This document shows positions 14,125-26,400 of a DNA stretch of 32,440 nt, in pieces; the stretch's first letter is position 1, and every line of letters begins with the position of its first letter. The stretch spans positions 1-32,440 of the forward strand of contig DVAB01000049.1 in NCBI GenBank assembly GCA_014189685.1, read 5' to 3'. Below the pieces are notes generated by a model that was not told the DNA's origin, searched no databases, and was given only the letters and a program-made list of their open reading frames with translations. A program made the position numbers and the translations under genes. This stretch comes from Candidatus Naiadarchaeum limnaeum (GTDB lineage Archaea > Undinarchaeota > Undinarchaeia > Undinarchaeales > Naiadarchaeaceae).

Positions 14125-17100
14125 CTATTTTTCTTTTCTTAAAAAGGAGTATGAAATCAAAATTAACGCTGCAACAACTAAAACAATAATTCCATAAATT
14201 AGGATCGGGGTTTCTTTTTTAACTTCCTCCTTTTTTTCAATTTCCTGAATTATTTCAGGTGCTTTCTTCTCCCCAGTTTCCGCAGGAATTATTGCCTGCT
14301 CTGGTGTTTTATTTTTCTCAGTGGCTTGACTCTTATTTAGCAACTGAGCACCACCCCCTCCCCCTCCTCCTCCTGTACCACTAGTTCCTGTACTTGGAGC
14401 AGGTATTGATGGAGGAACATACTCAGCAGCTGCAGAATAGTGCAATCCTGTAATCAGATAGCGATTTCCATTTACCAATGTGCACCTATGCTCATTTTGC
14501 AAAGTTCCATCGCATGTGAGCAACTTTTCGTTTGTGCCAGTGCATGTGCTTGTAATGTCTATTAGATTTTCCACTTCAGCATCTTTTATGCAAACTTTGT
14601 TGTCCGCAGTTGTCTTGTCAAGATACATCGACTTTGTCCTTCCTTCAGGAGTTAGATTAACGCCCCTTATTAAAATTCCTTTAGCCCCTCTTATCTGCTC
14701 CTCTTTAATTGTTATGTTGCTGAAATCCAAAATCTTTGAGCTATTAAATGTGAAATTAAATTGTATTAGCACTCTATTGTCTCCGGTAGAAATAAAATCA
14801 ACTGGCAATGTTCCATTTATTATTTTAAAAATATCGCCCGAGTTGTTTATTTTTATTGTAATGTTTATGTTTGAAATAATATTGCTGGCATTTCCCTGAA
14901 TGTAATCAAATATGTCTGGAATTCCATCGTTGTCATCATCCAAATCGCAGGCATCTCCTTGGCTGTCTTTGTCAAAGTTTTCTTGTTTAGGATTGTAGAT
15001 TAGCGGGCAGTTGTCCTGCGAGTCTGGAATTCCGTCATTATCAGAATCTTTAATAATTGGTTTGCCGCCGGAGAAAATTATATATCTTATTATATTCTTG
15101 AAATAACTCGCCACACCATCGCCATCTAAATCTTCACTTATAATAATTCCTGCATTACGGTCATAGTATATTTCCCCTGTGGTAAAAACTAGCGTATTGT
15201 TGTAGAAAGTTAGGCCGCTTCCAACAACATTTGTGTTAATCAACTTTTTGGTTAGGATATCGTAATATCTTATTATAGGATTGATACCATCAACTATAGC
15301 GATTGCTTTATTAGAAACTGCCGTAGCAAAATATCCTGCGAGACCGCCTATATCTGCAACTTCTCCTGTTGCGATATTATAATATTTTAATTTATTCTCA
15401 GGATAAGGCGTTGTAAAAACAACAATATTATTATAAAAAGCAAAGCCGGATGCACCAATGGAAATATTTGTATCAACTAATGCATTTCTATCTATGTAGT
15501 ATAATTTCAATTTATTTTCTGGAGCCGAACGGAATGCAATTATCCCATCTGCTATGTCAACCGACTCATATGCTGTAGCATAACTCGTATTCACAAACTG
15601 CTTATTGCCAGTATTGTAATAGGCAAGATAATAGTTCGGGTAACTCCCCATAATAAGGGCAATAATTCCGCTTGAAACACTTACCTCGCGGATACCATCT
15701 CTGACTGACAAAACACTTCTTGTTAATTCTTTTGTAAGAATATCATAGTAATTCAAATAAAATATGCCCTCTGTGTAGTTCCAAACTGAAAAAGCAATAA
15801 TATTGCCATCTCCAGAAGCAGTGTATGTAGAAATGTTAGTATTTTCAATGATTCCTGTATTTTTATTGTATAATCGCAAAATGTAATCATAAATGTCGCC
15901 ATCCCCATTTAGGTCTTTTCCTGCCTCATATGTTATAACTGGAATTATTGTTGCTTCAGGCTCTGCATTGCTATTGTTAATAGCTTGCCCAACCACTCCT
16001 GTATTAACTAAAGTTTCCTCAATACCATCCCCATCTATATCTGGGATTTTTGAGAATTGTGGGAAAGTAATGTTACTTTTTACAGTTATTGTTGTGTTTT
16101 GTCCATATCCTGTGTTTGCGCCATCGCTGCAGACAGCCTGTGCTGTGTATGTTCCAGTTTTATTTGGGGTAAATAAAGTCCACCATGTTTGGGCGCCGGA
16201 TTTAATCATTAACTTTTGAGTTGAGCCATCCCAGCGGAAGTTGCAATAACTTACATTTACATTATCAGTTGCAGTTATTGTAAAATTAGTTGCGTTATTT
16301 AGAATTGCAGTTGTTGGGGATATACTGCTTACGATTGGGGGAGTTGTGTCTTCGAGAGTGAGATAAACATATTCTATGAAAATATTTGAAATCTTTAAAA
16401 TACCAGCAGAATCTGAGTGAAAAATCAATGGAACTAAACAGTTACCACTTGAATCAGAACTACAGGTTCTTAGGAAATCATTGATTTCTGCTGAAAAATT
16501 AGAGGTGCTTTCTGTGATTTTAAACTCTCCTAGATAAGACCATTGTACATCTCCATCATTGGCAACATCAAGAGAGGGCTTGTTTGTGAAAGAAGGAACT
16601 GTAGCAGCATAACTTATAAACCGATAACCATAAACTGTTGTGGGATTACCAAATTCATCTATATAATGATAGGCATAGTTATCATCAGAGACAAGAGAAC
16701 CATTTTCTGCGCATCTAAAAGTAACAGTTTGTCCTTCGGCTATACCAGAAGTATAACGCAAAACCATCTTCCATATGAACTTACTTTGGTTTTGAACATA
16801 AAAAGCCCACATATCATATTGCCCATATTTTTGTTCTATTAACCGTGGATCTTTATATTCAGCTTCGCTTATTGCACCTACAAAAGAAACAGGGGCACCA
16901 ACTGGAGTATATTTCCAACCTCCGCAATCCCAGTTAATAGAAGATGCTGTATATATGGGATATTTCGTTGTAAATCTATAGATGTCTTTTAATGGGCTAT
17001 CCACATAGCCTGGATACTCGTATAGTTCTTGTGTAGCTAATCCTTTTATTGAAAGGGTGGCATTTGTGACGGAAGTATTTTTCAGCATCTTTAAGAAAAC

Positions 17101-18582
17101 AACTTGATTTTCTGCTCTTGTAAATGTTAAATTCTTCTCGGTAGAACCATCCGAAAGTGTATTGATGTAGTAGGTAAATGTTTTGGGAGCACTGCTAACC
17201 GTAAAACTCTTTATCCCACTATTTGCAGTATTTCCAGCAGCATCAGAAGCATTTGCCCAATAAGTGTGGTTTCCTGTAGAGTAAGTTTGTGCTGTTGTTG
17301 TGCAAGGAGAACTCGTGCAAGTATTTTTTAATACAGCGTCAACGTATATTCTGATACTACTTATGCCGACATTGTCAGAAGCTGTTGCTGTAATTATTAC
17401 TGAATCAGATGTTGTTGGGCTTGAAGGAGAATGAGAAATTGAAACATTTGGAGGAATCGTGTCTGCTGGTTGTGAGACTATAAAACTCTTTGTCCCAGTT
17501 GCCGGATCTCTTCCATAATTCAATGAAGTGTCATTTGCTACAGCATAGTAAGTATATGTTCCTGCGAGTGAGGCGACAATTGAGTATGTACATGGAGAGG
17601 TTGTGCAGGAATAAGCCCATCCGCCCCCACTTGGGTTAACAATCCACATTGAAATCATTTGTATGCCAACATTATCTGTTGCTATTGCAGTAAAGGTAAC
17701 AGTTTGTCCTGTTGTTAGATTTTGTGGACTATGAGTTATTGAAACATTTGGCGGAGTTGTATCTTTAGGAATTGGAATCTCATAAGTAACCTTTATATCT
17801 GAAACTTCCAAAATTCCGCCTGCAGAACTTGAATGAAAAAGCAGTGGAATTGTGCAATTGCCATTTGAATCTGGGGTGCATGTTGATAAATATTCATTCA
17901 GTTCTGCTGTAAACTCAGGAGTGGTTTCTGTAGTTTTAAACTCTCCAGAATAATACCACTGTAAATCAGCATCATTTCCAACATCTAAATTTGGGTCAGT
18001 TGGGGCAAAAGGCAAATAATATTCGTAATATATTTCATGCGGCTTGTTTTTATTAGGAGGCTCGCCGCAAACAACATTTTGTGCAAACTTACTTGTATTT
18101 AAAACATAAAATGTACCGCTGGCATTTATATTAGAAGGATCATTATATTGCTGCTCAGTTATTTGTGTGAAAGTTGTAAAGTTTGTAGGAACATTACCGC
18201 CCGGGCCGCAGTGAGTGACCGCATAGGAAATTGCGTATATATTGTTATATGAATTATATCTGCTAAAATTGCCTATGCTGTCTATGTAAGTAAGATTTTC
18301 AGCATGCACAATTCCATCACCTCTATATATTGAAAAACCGCTCAAAGTAAGAGAAGCATTTGTAACAGTGGCATTTTTTGCTATTTTTAAAAATTCTGTT
18401 TTTTCACCGGCATTTTCAAATATTAAATTTTTTTGAGTTGAGCCATCTGAAAGTGTATTTAGAGTATAGGTTTGAAGGCCAGTGGGAAAATTATTCCGCG
18501 TGGACAAAAGAAGAATGGCAATAATAACTATGAATAAAAAAGGTAGGTATTTTCTGAATTTATCAAAGCCTGTTTTCTTCAT
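14125..18582 (-). CDS. Large anchored surface protein (Ig-like, propeller-like and TSP3 calcium repeats)
   Basis: 1485 residues, exported and anchored at both ends: TM at 10-28, and a C-terminal TM near 1461-1481 followed by RKEK. In order: a paired module (about 38-270) containing [12 protein letters not shown], a D-x-G-N-D-A-D segment and [13 protein letters not shown]; two Ig-like repeats (about 280-465, [11 protein letters not shown] and [11 protein letters not shown]); a second copy of the module (about 469-745, [25 protein letters not shown]); an Ig-like domain (746-834); a propeller-like region (about 846-1167); thrombospondin type 3 calcium repeats (about 1174-1224, [15 protein letters not shown]); a C-terminal cysteine-containing domain; a run of eight glycines (about 1400); and a charged Glu/Lys stalk. 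Many N-x-S/T sites. Role: cell envelope or adhesion, inferred. Confidence 0.85.
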   Translation of the reverse strand: MKKTGFDKFRKYLPFLFIVIIAILLLSTRNNFPTGLQTYTLNTLSDGSTQKNLIFENAGEKTEFLKIAKNATVTNASLTLSGFSIYRGDGIVHAENLTYIDSIGNFSRYNSYNNIYAISYAVTHCGPGGNVPTNFTTFTQITEQQYNDPSNINASGTFYVLNTSKFAQNVVCGEPPNKNKPHEIYYEYYLPFAPTDPNLDVGNDADLQWYYSGEFKTTETTPEFTAELNEYLSTCTPDSNGNCTIPLLFHSSSAGGILEVSDIKVTYEIPIPKDTTPPNVSITHSPQNLTTGQTVTFTAIATDNVGIQMISMWIVNPSGGGWAYSCTTSPCTYSIVASLAGTYTYYAVANDTSLNYGRDPATGTKSFIVSQPADTIPPNVSISHSPSSPTTSDSVIITATASDNVGISSIRIYVDAVLKNTCTSSPCTTTAQTYSTGNHTYWANASDAAGNTANSGIKSFTVSSAPKTFTYYINTLSDGSTEKNLTFTRAENQVVFLKMLKNTSVTNATLSIKGLATQELYEYPGYVDSPLKDIYRFTTKYPIYTASSINWDCGGWKYTPVGAPVSFVGAISEAEYKDPRLIEQKYGQYDMWAFYVQNQSKFIWKMVLRYTSGIAEGQTVTFRCAENGSLVSDDNYAYHYIDEFGNPTTVYGYRFISYAATVPSFTNKPSLDVANDGDVQWSYLGEFKITESTSNFSAEINDFLRTCSSDSSGNCLVPLIFHSDSAGILKISNIFIEYVYLTLEDTTPPIVSSISPTTAILNNATNFTITATDNVNVSYCNFRWDGSTQKLMIKSGAQTWWTLFTPNKTGTYTAQAVCSDGANTGYGQNTTITVKSNITFPQFSKIPDIDGDGIEETLVNTGVVGQAINNSNAEPEATIIPVITYEAGKDLNGDGDIYDYILRLYNKNTGIIENTNISTYTASGDGNIIAFSVWNYTEGIFYLNYYDILTKELTRSVLSVRDGIREVSVSSGIIALIMGSYPNYYLAYYNTGNKQFVNTSYATAYESVDIADGIIAFRSAPENKLKLYYIDRNALVDTNISIGASGFAFYNNIVVFTTPYPENKLKYYNIATGEVADIGGLAGYFATAVSNKAIAIVDGINPIIRYYDILTKKLINTNVVGSGLTFYNNTLVFTTGEIYYDRNAGIIISEDLDGDGVASYFKNIIRYIIFSGGKPIIKDSDNDGIPDSQDNCPLIYNPKQENFDKDSQGDACDLDDDNDGIPDIFDYIQGNASNIISNINITIKINNSGDIFKIINGTLPVDFISTGDNRVLIQFNFTFNSSKILDFSNITIKEEQIRGAKGILIRGVNLTPEGRTKSMYLDKTTADNKVCIKDAEVENLIDITSTCTGTNEKLLTCDGTLQNEHRCTLVNGNRYLITGLHYSAAAEYVPPSIPAPSTGTSGTGGGGGGGGAQLLNKSQATEKNKTPEQAIIPAETGEKKAPEIIQEIEKKEEVKKETPILIYGIIVLVVAALILISYSFLRKEK

Positions 18583-18610
18583 AACTCAAATAATTGTTAG
18601 GTGAGTTGAG

Positions 18611-18620
18611 TATATAAATA
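18611..18620 (-). promoter_or_regulatory. TATA box for the 1485-residue surface protein
   Basis: On the minus strand TATTTATATA lies about 29 bases before the ATG at 18582, giving a leaderless or short-leader transcript. Next to it, ACTCAA (18584-18589) and TTGAGT (18606-18611) form a 6-base inverted repeat across the leader that could be an operator, though it is short. Confidence 0.55.
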
Positions 18621-18640
18621 TAATATGGATAAAGCTCAAA

Positions 18641-18651
18641 GGATTTATTTA
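18641..18651 (+). promoter_or_regulatory. TATA-like element for rnp4
   Basis: GGATTTATTTA lies 21-31 bases before the rnp4 ATG and just beyond the divergent promoter of the surface protein. It is weaker than the other TATA boxes in the window. Confidence 0.4.
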
Positions 18652-18671
18652 GGAAAGGCTTATCTCATTTC

Positions 18672-18986
18672 ATGAAGCGCTTCAAAAAACCTGACTGGCA
18701 AAAACAAATCTCTCGCGAGAGAATTGAAATTCTTTTTTCCGAGGCTGAAAAAATCTTTCGCACAAATCCTGAAAGGGCCAAAAATTACATAAAGCAGGCA
18801 TGGAGAATTGCCTTAAAATACAGAGTAAGAATTCCGCTTGCTTTAAAAAGAAGTTTTTGCAAAAAGTGTTTTTACTATTTAAAAGCTGGTGCTTCAGCTT
18901 CAATCAGGCTCAATAAACAGCGCTTAATAATTACTTGCAAAAACTGCGGCGCGGTTAAGAGAATTCCGTATAAAAGGAAAGGTTAA
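18672..18986 (+). CDS. rnp4: Ribonuclease P protein component 4 (Rpr2/Rpp21 family)
   Basis: 104 residues. This subunit of archaeal RNase P helps the RNA cut the 5' leader from pre-tRNAs. The N-terminal helices (SRERIEILFSEAEKIFRTNP, then RAKNYIKQAWRIALKYRVRIP) are typical, as is the zinc ribbon with CKKC (residues 64-67) and CKNC (92-95). Length fits. Rnp4 genes often lie next to rps19e and the PDCD5 gene in archaea, as here. Confidence 0.93.
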   Translation: MKRFKKPDWQKQISRERIEILFSEAEKIFRTNPERAKNYIKQAWRIALKYRVRIPLALKRSFCKKCFYYLKAGASASIRLNKQRLIITCKNCGAVKRIPYKRKG

Positions 18987-19021
18987 TAAATAAATCAGTT
19001 GATAGAAATCGCACTTCTACT

Positions 19022-19567
19022 ATGGTAAAAGTATTCGATGTTGACGCAAACGACTTGATAGAATTTGCAAAAGAGGAGCTAAAGAAAAACGAGGCATTAG
19101 CTCAGCCAGAGTGGGCACTTTTTGCAAAATCAGGAGTTTCCAGAGAAAGGCCGCCTGAGCAAGAGGATTTTTGGTATATCCGCGCAGCCGCGCTTTTGAG
19201 AAAACTTTATGTAAAAGGCCCAATTGGAATTTCAAGATTACGAACAGAATATGGCGGAAGAAAAAATCGCGGCTCAAGGCCAGAGCATCACTATCCCAGC
19301 GGCGGAAAAATAATTCGTGTTTTATTGCAGCAGCTTGAAAAGGCAGGCTATGTAAAAAAAGGAAAAAAAGGCCGCGAAATAACTCCTGCCGGAATAAAAT
19401 TCCTGGATTCAATTGCTTTCAAAGTTTCTAAGACTCCGAAAGTTGAAAAGCACAGAGAAAAAGAAATCCGCCCTGAAATTGAAAAAATAGATAAGGAAAA
19501 GGCAAAGGAAAAGAAAAAAGGCGAAGGGGAAATAAAGCTGGTTGAGCCTGTCAAGAAAAAGAAATAA
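19022..19567 (+). CDS. rps19e: Ribosomal protein eS19 (S19e) with lysine-rich C-terminal extension
   Basis: 181 residues; archaeal S19e is usually about 150. Family marks: VFDVDANDLIEFAKEELKK, PEWALFAKSGVSRERPPEQ, DFWYIRAAALLRKLYVKGP, IGISRLRTEYGGRKNRGSRP, EHHYPSGGKIIRVLLQQLEK. From about residue 140 there is a highly charged tail (EKHREKEIRPEIEKIDKEKA then KEKKKGEGE), probably disordered and RNA- or ribosome-binding. A TATA-like TTAATAAATAAATC at 18983-18996 overlaps the rnp4 stop and gives S19e its own leaderless promoter. Confidence 0.95.
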   Translation: MVKVFDVDANDLIEFAKEELKKNEALAQPEWALFAKSGVSRERPPEQEDFWYIRAAALLRKLYVKGPIGISRLRTEYGGRKNRGSRPEHHYPSGGKIIRVLLQQLEKAGYVKKGKKGREITPAGIKFLDSIAFKVSKTPKVEKHREKEIRPEIEKIDKEKAKEKKKGEGEIKLVEPVKKKK

Positions 19568-19593
19568 ATAGTTACGTGCAAACTACTTTTCAT

Positions 19594-20136
19594 ATGAAAA
19601 GATTGTTAAATCTAAATGACAAGCTAATATTTGTTTTAGATAAGAGTACCACACCTCCCACATTCTATAAAGGAATTTGTCTCGCTACTTATGAAATGGA
19701 AGGAAATTGGTATAATTTAGCACTTGAGGTATACTGGAAATCTAAAGTATCGCCTAAAATTCAAGTACCCCTTGACTTAAGCAATGGGCATACGTTAAGT
19801 TTTATTTGGTTAGGTCCCTTTTGGGAGCGATCCCTCTCTTCAAAACGCATTCAAGTCGATGTAGAGCCACAACTTCTCGAGGGAAGTATAAAACCTATAG
19901 TTAGTATTCTAAATTGGCAACTCAAAAGAAAAAATATAGAATATGTAGAGATATTCTACCATTACAAGTACGACAGTCTTCCTGGTGATAGTATATCAAG
20001 CTTTGATGCGCAGTCAGGAAATATTGATAGAGTTGATGATAAATTGCAAAAATACCCACTATCGAGTATATGTAATGTCCGCCTAAAAAGTTCTAAATTG
20101 GGGCGTGTGGAGGAATATGGCAGAAATTTCCGATGA
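19594..20136 (+). CDS. Unknown protein inserted between rps19e and the PDCD5 gene
   Basis: 180 residues from the ATG at 19594; a GTG at 19576 would add six residues. It is a soluble, mixed alpha/beta, tryptophan- and tyrosine-rich protein (for example GNWYNLALEVYWKSKVSPK, LSFIWLGPFWERSLSSKR, YVEIFYHYKYDSLPGDS). No domain is recognised and it has no cysteine motif. Its 3' end overlaps the next gene by 20 bases (20117-20136), including that gene's ATG. It uses few GCG/CGC codons compared with its neighbours, which hints at later arrival. No promoter of its own is evident. Confidence 0.65.
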   Translation: MKRLLNLNDKLIFVLDKSTTPPTFYKGICLATYEMEGNWYNLALEVYWKSKVSPKIQVPLDLSNGHTLSFIWLGPFWERSLSSKRIQVDVEPQLLEGSIKPIVSILNWQLKRKNIEYVEIFYHYKYDSLPGDSISSFDAQSGNIDRVDDKLQKYPLSSICNVRLKSSKLGRVEEYGRNFR

Positions 20137-20458
20137 CGAATTAGAAGCAATAAGGCAGCGAAAGCTTGCTGAATTACAGCGCTCTCAACATGAATCCACA
20201 GCAAGAGAGCAGGCAATTTCCCGGGCAAAAACAGAAATCGAGACTGCAATGAAAAATCTTTTAACCGCAGATGCGTGGGACCAGTGGAACAATGCAAAAA
20301 TTGCAAATGAGCAAAACGCTTTCATTGCCGCAAGCGAATTAATAAGATTGGCGCAGAGCGGTCAGATTAAGGGAAAAATTACAAAGGAGCAAATCCGCGG
20401 TGTTCTTGCTGCGGTTGCACGCCAGACAACCAGAGAGTTTAAGATAAAGAGGAAATAA
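20117..20458 (+). CDS. PDCD5-family nucleic-acid-binding protein
   Basis: 113 residues. The start is the ATG at 20117, because GGAGG lies 4 bases before it and the family begins with an acidic MAEISDDELEAIRQRKLAEL segment. An upstream GTG at 20105 would destroy that fit. Family marks are the early charged helix with repeated Q/R (QRSQHESTAREQAISRAK) and the core AAVARQTTREFKIKRK at the end. Archaeal PDCD5 homologues (such as MTH1615) form a three-helix bundle and bind DNA. They often lie between rps19e and rpl39e. Confidence 0.93.
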   Translation: MAEISDDELEAIRQRKLAELQRSQHESTAREQAISRAKTEIETAMKNLLTADAWDQWNNAKIANEQNAFIAASELIRLAQSGQIKGKITKEQIRGVLAAVARQTTREFKIKRK

Positions 20459-20498
20459 AAGTTAATTATAAATACTGTTCAATCAATTATTTTTAAGA

Positions 20499-23400
20499 GT
20501 GGGAGTGGTGGTACGAAAATTTTTATTTCCTAGACAGAAATCTCTAAAATTTGCTGTAATACTATTATTTTTTATACTATTTTCTGTTTCATTATCATAC
20601 AGCACCTTTGCTTTTCATATAGGCGAACTGCACGCAAGCGTTTCCCCAACATCTGTTGCAACAACTCCTTCAAACACAATCACGCTTACTGTAACTGTTG
20701 GCAACACACTTAGGCTCACATCGCTGGACATTTACATTAACAATGTTTTCAAAGGGTCAGTTCCTGCTTGTGGGCTTTTTTGCCCGGCCAATAAACAATT
20801 TTCATATTCTTTTCTAGCCTCCTCAACTCCTAAGAACTATAATGTGGGGATTGATGTAAAAGCAGTTGCAAACGGATGGGACAAAGGAACATGGACAAAA
20901 TCTTTTCTCATTCCTGTTTCAGTTTCAGAAACTCCAGCACAGCCTGTAATCAAAGCTGATATAACCTCGTTTGTGGTCAATTCTGGAACCTTCAACCCAG
21001 GCGACACTGTTAACGCAACTGTTACTATCAAGAACACAGGCACGAATGCATACAGATTTTATGTTGGCTATTCCTTACAGGACCCAAACAGAAACTATAT
21101 TGATATTCCCTATCAGGAGGCTTATCTTTCAGTTGGAAGTTCAAAAACACTTACTTTTAAGTGGACTGTTCCAAGCACCCCTGTCTCTGGAACTTATAAT
21201 GCAGTGACTGCTGTCTGGAAAACTCAATCAGGCGGAAAACTTTCCGATGAAGTTGCAAGGCAGTGGAAATACAATGCATTTAGCGTTTCAACAGATGTGG
21301 TAAAGGGAGAAATAACATCTTTTACAGTAAGTCCTGGAACTTTCAGGCCAGAGGATACTGTGCGCGCAAACATAACTGTAAAAAATACAGGAACTAAGGA
21401 TAACACATTTTATGTTAAATTTTCTGTGCGCGACTCAGGCGGAGTTATTTCTGATACACCTTATCAACAAACATTTCTTACAGCCGGCGCTTCAAAGAGT
21501 TTAAACTTTTCCTGGAAAGTTCCAAGCACTGCGCGCACAGGGGCTTATGATGCTACTGCAGCACTTTTCAAAACTCTCTCAGGCGGCCAGCCTTCTGGGG
21601 AGCTGGACAGGGAATGGAAATATAGTGCTTTTAGTGTGACAACAGCTCTTGCAAAAACTAATTATATCCGCGGATTTTTTATAAGACCTTTTGCACGGCC
21701 TGCAGACCATTACGGGAATCCGCATGATATCAATACTGTAATTTCAGACATTAAAAGAATTGAAGGTACGTTTGGAATAGATATAGATGCGGCTTATGTT
21801 AATTTTAGAAGCGGTAATTTTGGTGGCGACGCGTTTCAGGATTATCTCTACTACCAACAAACTCAATATCCATCAGTAGTTGTTCCTTATGCAAAAGGAA
21901 ACGATTTTCTAAAAACTTGGATTAAATCATTTCATGATAACAATATCAAAGTTCATGCCTGGATTACTTTGTTCAATGACAATATGCTTCTAGAGCATCC
22001 AGAGTTGATTGGAAAAACACGCGCCCAAATAGAAGTTCCTGGATGTGAAGGATTTGTAAATCCTGCAATTCCTGAGGTTAGAAATTTTGAGCTAAGTATC
22101 ATAAAAGAGATTGCAGCAAATCCAAATTATAATATTGATGGAATAAATCTAGACTATGTGAGATATCCTGAAAGGAATAGCACTTGTAATCCAACAGTTG
22201 ATAAAAATGTTATAACTAATTTTGTTGCAGAAGTTAAAAACGAGCTGGCAAAGATTGAGCAGCAAAAAGGCAGGGATATAGTTCTTTCTGCGGATCTGTT
22301 CACATTTCCGGCTGATGCAAGTGTTGGTCAAGATGTGGGTGCGCTTGCTCAGCATATAGAATTTTTGCATCCAATGATTTATAATGGAGCAGAGGGAAAA
22401 ACGGAATCTAATTTACTTATTTCTGGGGCAAATGTGTTCTACTCAGCCACATGTGCTGGAAAGGGATGTAAGTATGCTCCTGCCACAAGAACTCATAATT
22501 TAAAAGTGAATAGGGACAATGCAATAGATAAAATAAAAAGCGATATTTCAACATCAAGTGCTTTGATTTCTAATGGCTATGTTTTGTTTGAATATTCATA
22601 TCTCAGCACATACACAACTCCTTACATAAAAGGAAATGCCGCATGGGTTTATTCTGCGGAGGATCAGTATAATCAAGTCTATATTTCTCAAATCAAAGCT
22701 CATAACTCTAAGGCACTTGATAACGATAAAATAAGGTACCTCTTTTGTAAAGCCGGCCGCATAGATGTTGATTCTCTGAGTATTGTTTACGATTCAAGTA
22801 AACTTAATTGGTGCAAATCTAATTTTCCAGAGCTAGAGGTTTATCCAATGATTGACCGCGGCGATTATAATACCGTAGGGAAAAAGTTCAGCGATTTGAG
22901 TTCTTCTGAGCTCAAGACTCTGGCAGATAAAATAGCTGATTTAATAATAAATGAAAAAGGCGTTCATTTGAATATTGAGCCTGATAATTCAAATACAGTT
23001 TCGCTTATTTACAAATTAAGGGAAAGTTTGGGCGATAATGAGTTTAAATATATAATAAGTGCAACTGCTCAGGATGGAGTGCTTTTCCCCTTAGATTTGG
23101 ATAAGCGCGCTGATTTTGTTGTATTGATGAATTATGATAAGGCTAAAGATCTTAGCTCCTACAAGAGCGCAGCTGACCATCACTCATCAACTTTTCTTTC
23201 GCGTCTGAATTTAGGAAAAGGAAGGGGCATTATCGGATTACCAGCAATTGCTACAGGCACTGAATATGAGTGGCAGCAAACACACCCGGGTCATGTTATC
23301 ACCGAAAATACCAGCTATAAGATGTTCGATTATTTCAGAGCAGGCTTTGATAGTATTGATAAAAATAATCCTAAATTCATTGGCGTGAGTTTGTGGGCAT

Positions 23401-26400
23401 TTCATCCGAGCTATTGCCTTAGGCATGATGATCCTGCTGCAACATCCGAGAATTGTCCAATCGTAATAACTGAAGAAGAATTCATGTATTTGCGCGGCGA
23501 GCTGCAGATGTTTAATGCTCCAACAAGCGGTGAAATTATACGCGATGGAATTCTAACAAATTCATATTCAATAAAAAATGTAATACAGATATTTTCTGGA
23601 TTGACAAATCTAATATTCCAAGTTAGATGGGGTGGAAGTGATATTGATGTTGTAGTTGAAACCCCAAACGGAACAAATATCAGCAGGGCAACTATTGGCG
23701 ATGTTGAATTTACTTCAACTGCGACTTCCGAATATTATAAAATTGCTAATCCAGACGCAGGAAACTGGACAGTTTATATTAATCCAATTGATATTCCAGC
23801 TTCTGGCGAAAACTATACATTTACAACTCTTACTGAGAGCCCAACTGATCTTTTTATTTCTCCCTCAGACATTTCCTTCTCAAACAGCGCCCCTCTTGAA
23901 AACACAGTAGTTCAAATAACAGCTAATGTTCATAACTTAGGGGGCCAAACCCCAACCGGAGGAGTAAATGTTAGTTTCTATGATGGCGCGCCGGGGAATT
24001 CAAAATTAATTGGTTCAACTCTGCTTGCAGTTCCTGTGGGTGGAAGTGCAACTGCTCAAATAAACTGGATTGCGACCTTAGGCACTCAAAATATCTACGT
24101 TAGTGTTGACCCTTCAAATCTAATAAGCGAAAGCAACGAAAGTAATAACATCGCGTTCAAACAGCTCACGGTGAAAAGCGGGGCAGATGTTGCTGTGTTT
24201 AGAGAGGATGTTACATTTTCCCCCGAAACTCCGCTTGCGGACGAGTTAATTGTTGTGAATATTACACTACACAATCTTGGGGATACAGATAGCGGCTTGT
24301 TCAGGACAGGACTAATAATAGAAGGCGTCAAAACAATTACTGAGCAAGTTTTGAACATTCCAAGCCACTCAACTTATTTTGTTAACCACAGTTTTACTCT
24401 CCCTGTAGGAAAATACAGGCTTAAAGTTTTTACTGATATCTTTAATGTTCTTTCTGAGCCAAATGAAACAAACAATATTGTTGAGTTTGACTTGGAAGTT
24501 TTTGAGCTAAGGCCGCCTGTTATTGCAATACGTTCCCCCTTGCAAAAGGGATACTCTTACAAAGAAAACTTAACTCTTGATTTCTCTGCAACAGCCGAGG
24601 CAGGGCTTAAATCAATTAGCGCGCAATTAGATACAACTCCAGCTAATAATGGAGATGCGTTTGATTTGTTTAATTTCACTCTAGGAAAGCACAATTTAAC
24701 AGTTACAGCAACTGACAATCTTGGAAGAACAGTTAAAAAAGCAGCAGTGTTCAGTGTTATTGATAGAATCCCTCCGGAAACCTCTGCAAATATAATTGAG
24801 GGCAGGCTTGGAAACAATGAATGGTTTGGAAGCGATGTGAAAGTTGAACTAACAGCTAAAGATGAAAAATCAGGACTAAAAGAAACTGGCTACAATTTTG
24901 ATAACTCTGGAAACTTTTTGCAGTATACTGAGCCTGTTCAGATTGCAAATGAAGGGACAACAACGCTTTATTATCGTTCAATTGATAATGCAGGAATTTT
25001 GGAAGGTGCGAATCCGTTTTCAATCACAACTTTTTCAGATGGTTCAGCTAAAAAAACACTTTTATTTAAGGCCGAAGAAATAGTTAATCTTTCAATTCCA
25101 AAGGATGCAAAAATTATCTCTGCAACTCTTGATGTTCAAGGAAAGTCAACAGCATTACCTACTACACCTTCTTCCGCAGGCTGGGAAATGGCAGATGATG
25201 GGCCCGGAGAGGGAATAATTTGGAATATTGCTCCATATCGTCTGGACAATATTGATTTTAGATTCACTTATGCTCAAGTTCCAACAAGTGGCTGGGAAGC
25301 AGCGCCTGACCTAAGTACAATCGAATTTGTTCGAGTTCCAAGTAATCTTGCTCCATGCTCAGGTGATTATTCTACACAACTTGATTACAAATATTTCAGA
25401 AGAAAATTATTTGTTCCAGACTCAGCAAGCAGTGTAAAAATAAAGTATTCTTGGATCGATGATAGCACACAGGCAAGAATAAATGGAGTTGCTGCTGCAC
25501 TCGGAGGTGGCGCAGGTGGTGATCGCTTTTTCATTGATAATGCCGCAAACAATAATTTAATTAACTATTTCACAAAAGGCGCTGAAAACGAAATCGTGCT
25601 TGTGGCCCAGGACAGTTGCGGCACAGACTTCAGGGCGCAGGGAGTTGAGATTTTTGTTGACAATGTTAAAATCAACCTTTTTTCCGCCTTTTCAGATTTT
25701 GATATCAAAGCAGCAATTACGCAGCAAGCTGGGAATGCGCAAAATTATCAAATCTTTGGAAAAGCAACCGCACTTGGCGAGACTGTTTCTGCGAATTTAG
25801 AAGAGAGTCTTAACGAAACTGTTCAACCCCTTAATACATGCATGTGGGCCGGCTATCCAACCCCTGAGTGGAATTCCTACTCAATTGCAAGAGAATCAAT
25901 AATTCCTGGGCAGAAATACAGGATTACTGTGCGAGGCGGGGCATCTGGAGCCTATCCTGGGATAAGCGCTTTTGTTGAATTGACTGACCCAAGTTGGAAA
26001 ATAACAACGTTTGAAAAGCAAAGCATAGCCCCTACCATGGCACTTACATATGATTCCAAGAAAGTAACAATAACCTATACAGGAGGTCCGAGCTGCTCTT
26101 ATTGTGCATGTAGGGATGGTGGCACACTTGACGTCAGTTTCATTGTTGAGAAATTTGAAATATTCCCATTGAATCCAAATATGGATGCGGGCGCTGATGG
26201 GGATTATGAATGGCAGCACAGCGGTGCACTTACAACAAAAGTAACAACTCCTGATTTCTCAGCAGAGCTCAATGAGCATTTAAGAGCCTGTGCAGATGCC
26301 TCTGGAGTTTGCACAATTCCTTTGAAGTTTTTTGCACAAAGTGGAAATTTGGAAATTTCAAATCTAAATATTCAGGTTGCTCCTTTTGAAGGCAATATTG

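Noticed and set aside
14345-14390. Phase-variable tract in the 1485-residue protein
   Set aside because: The C-rich run encodes eight glycines with mixed codons and is not a uniform short repeat, so slippage is not strongly suggested.
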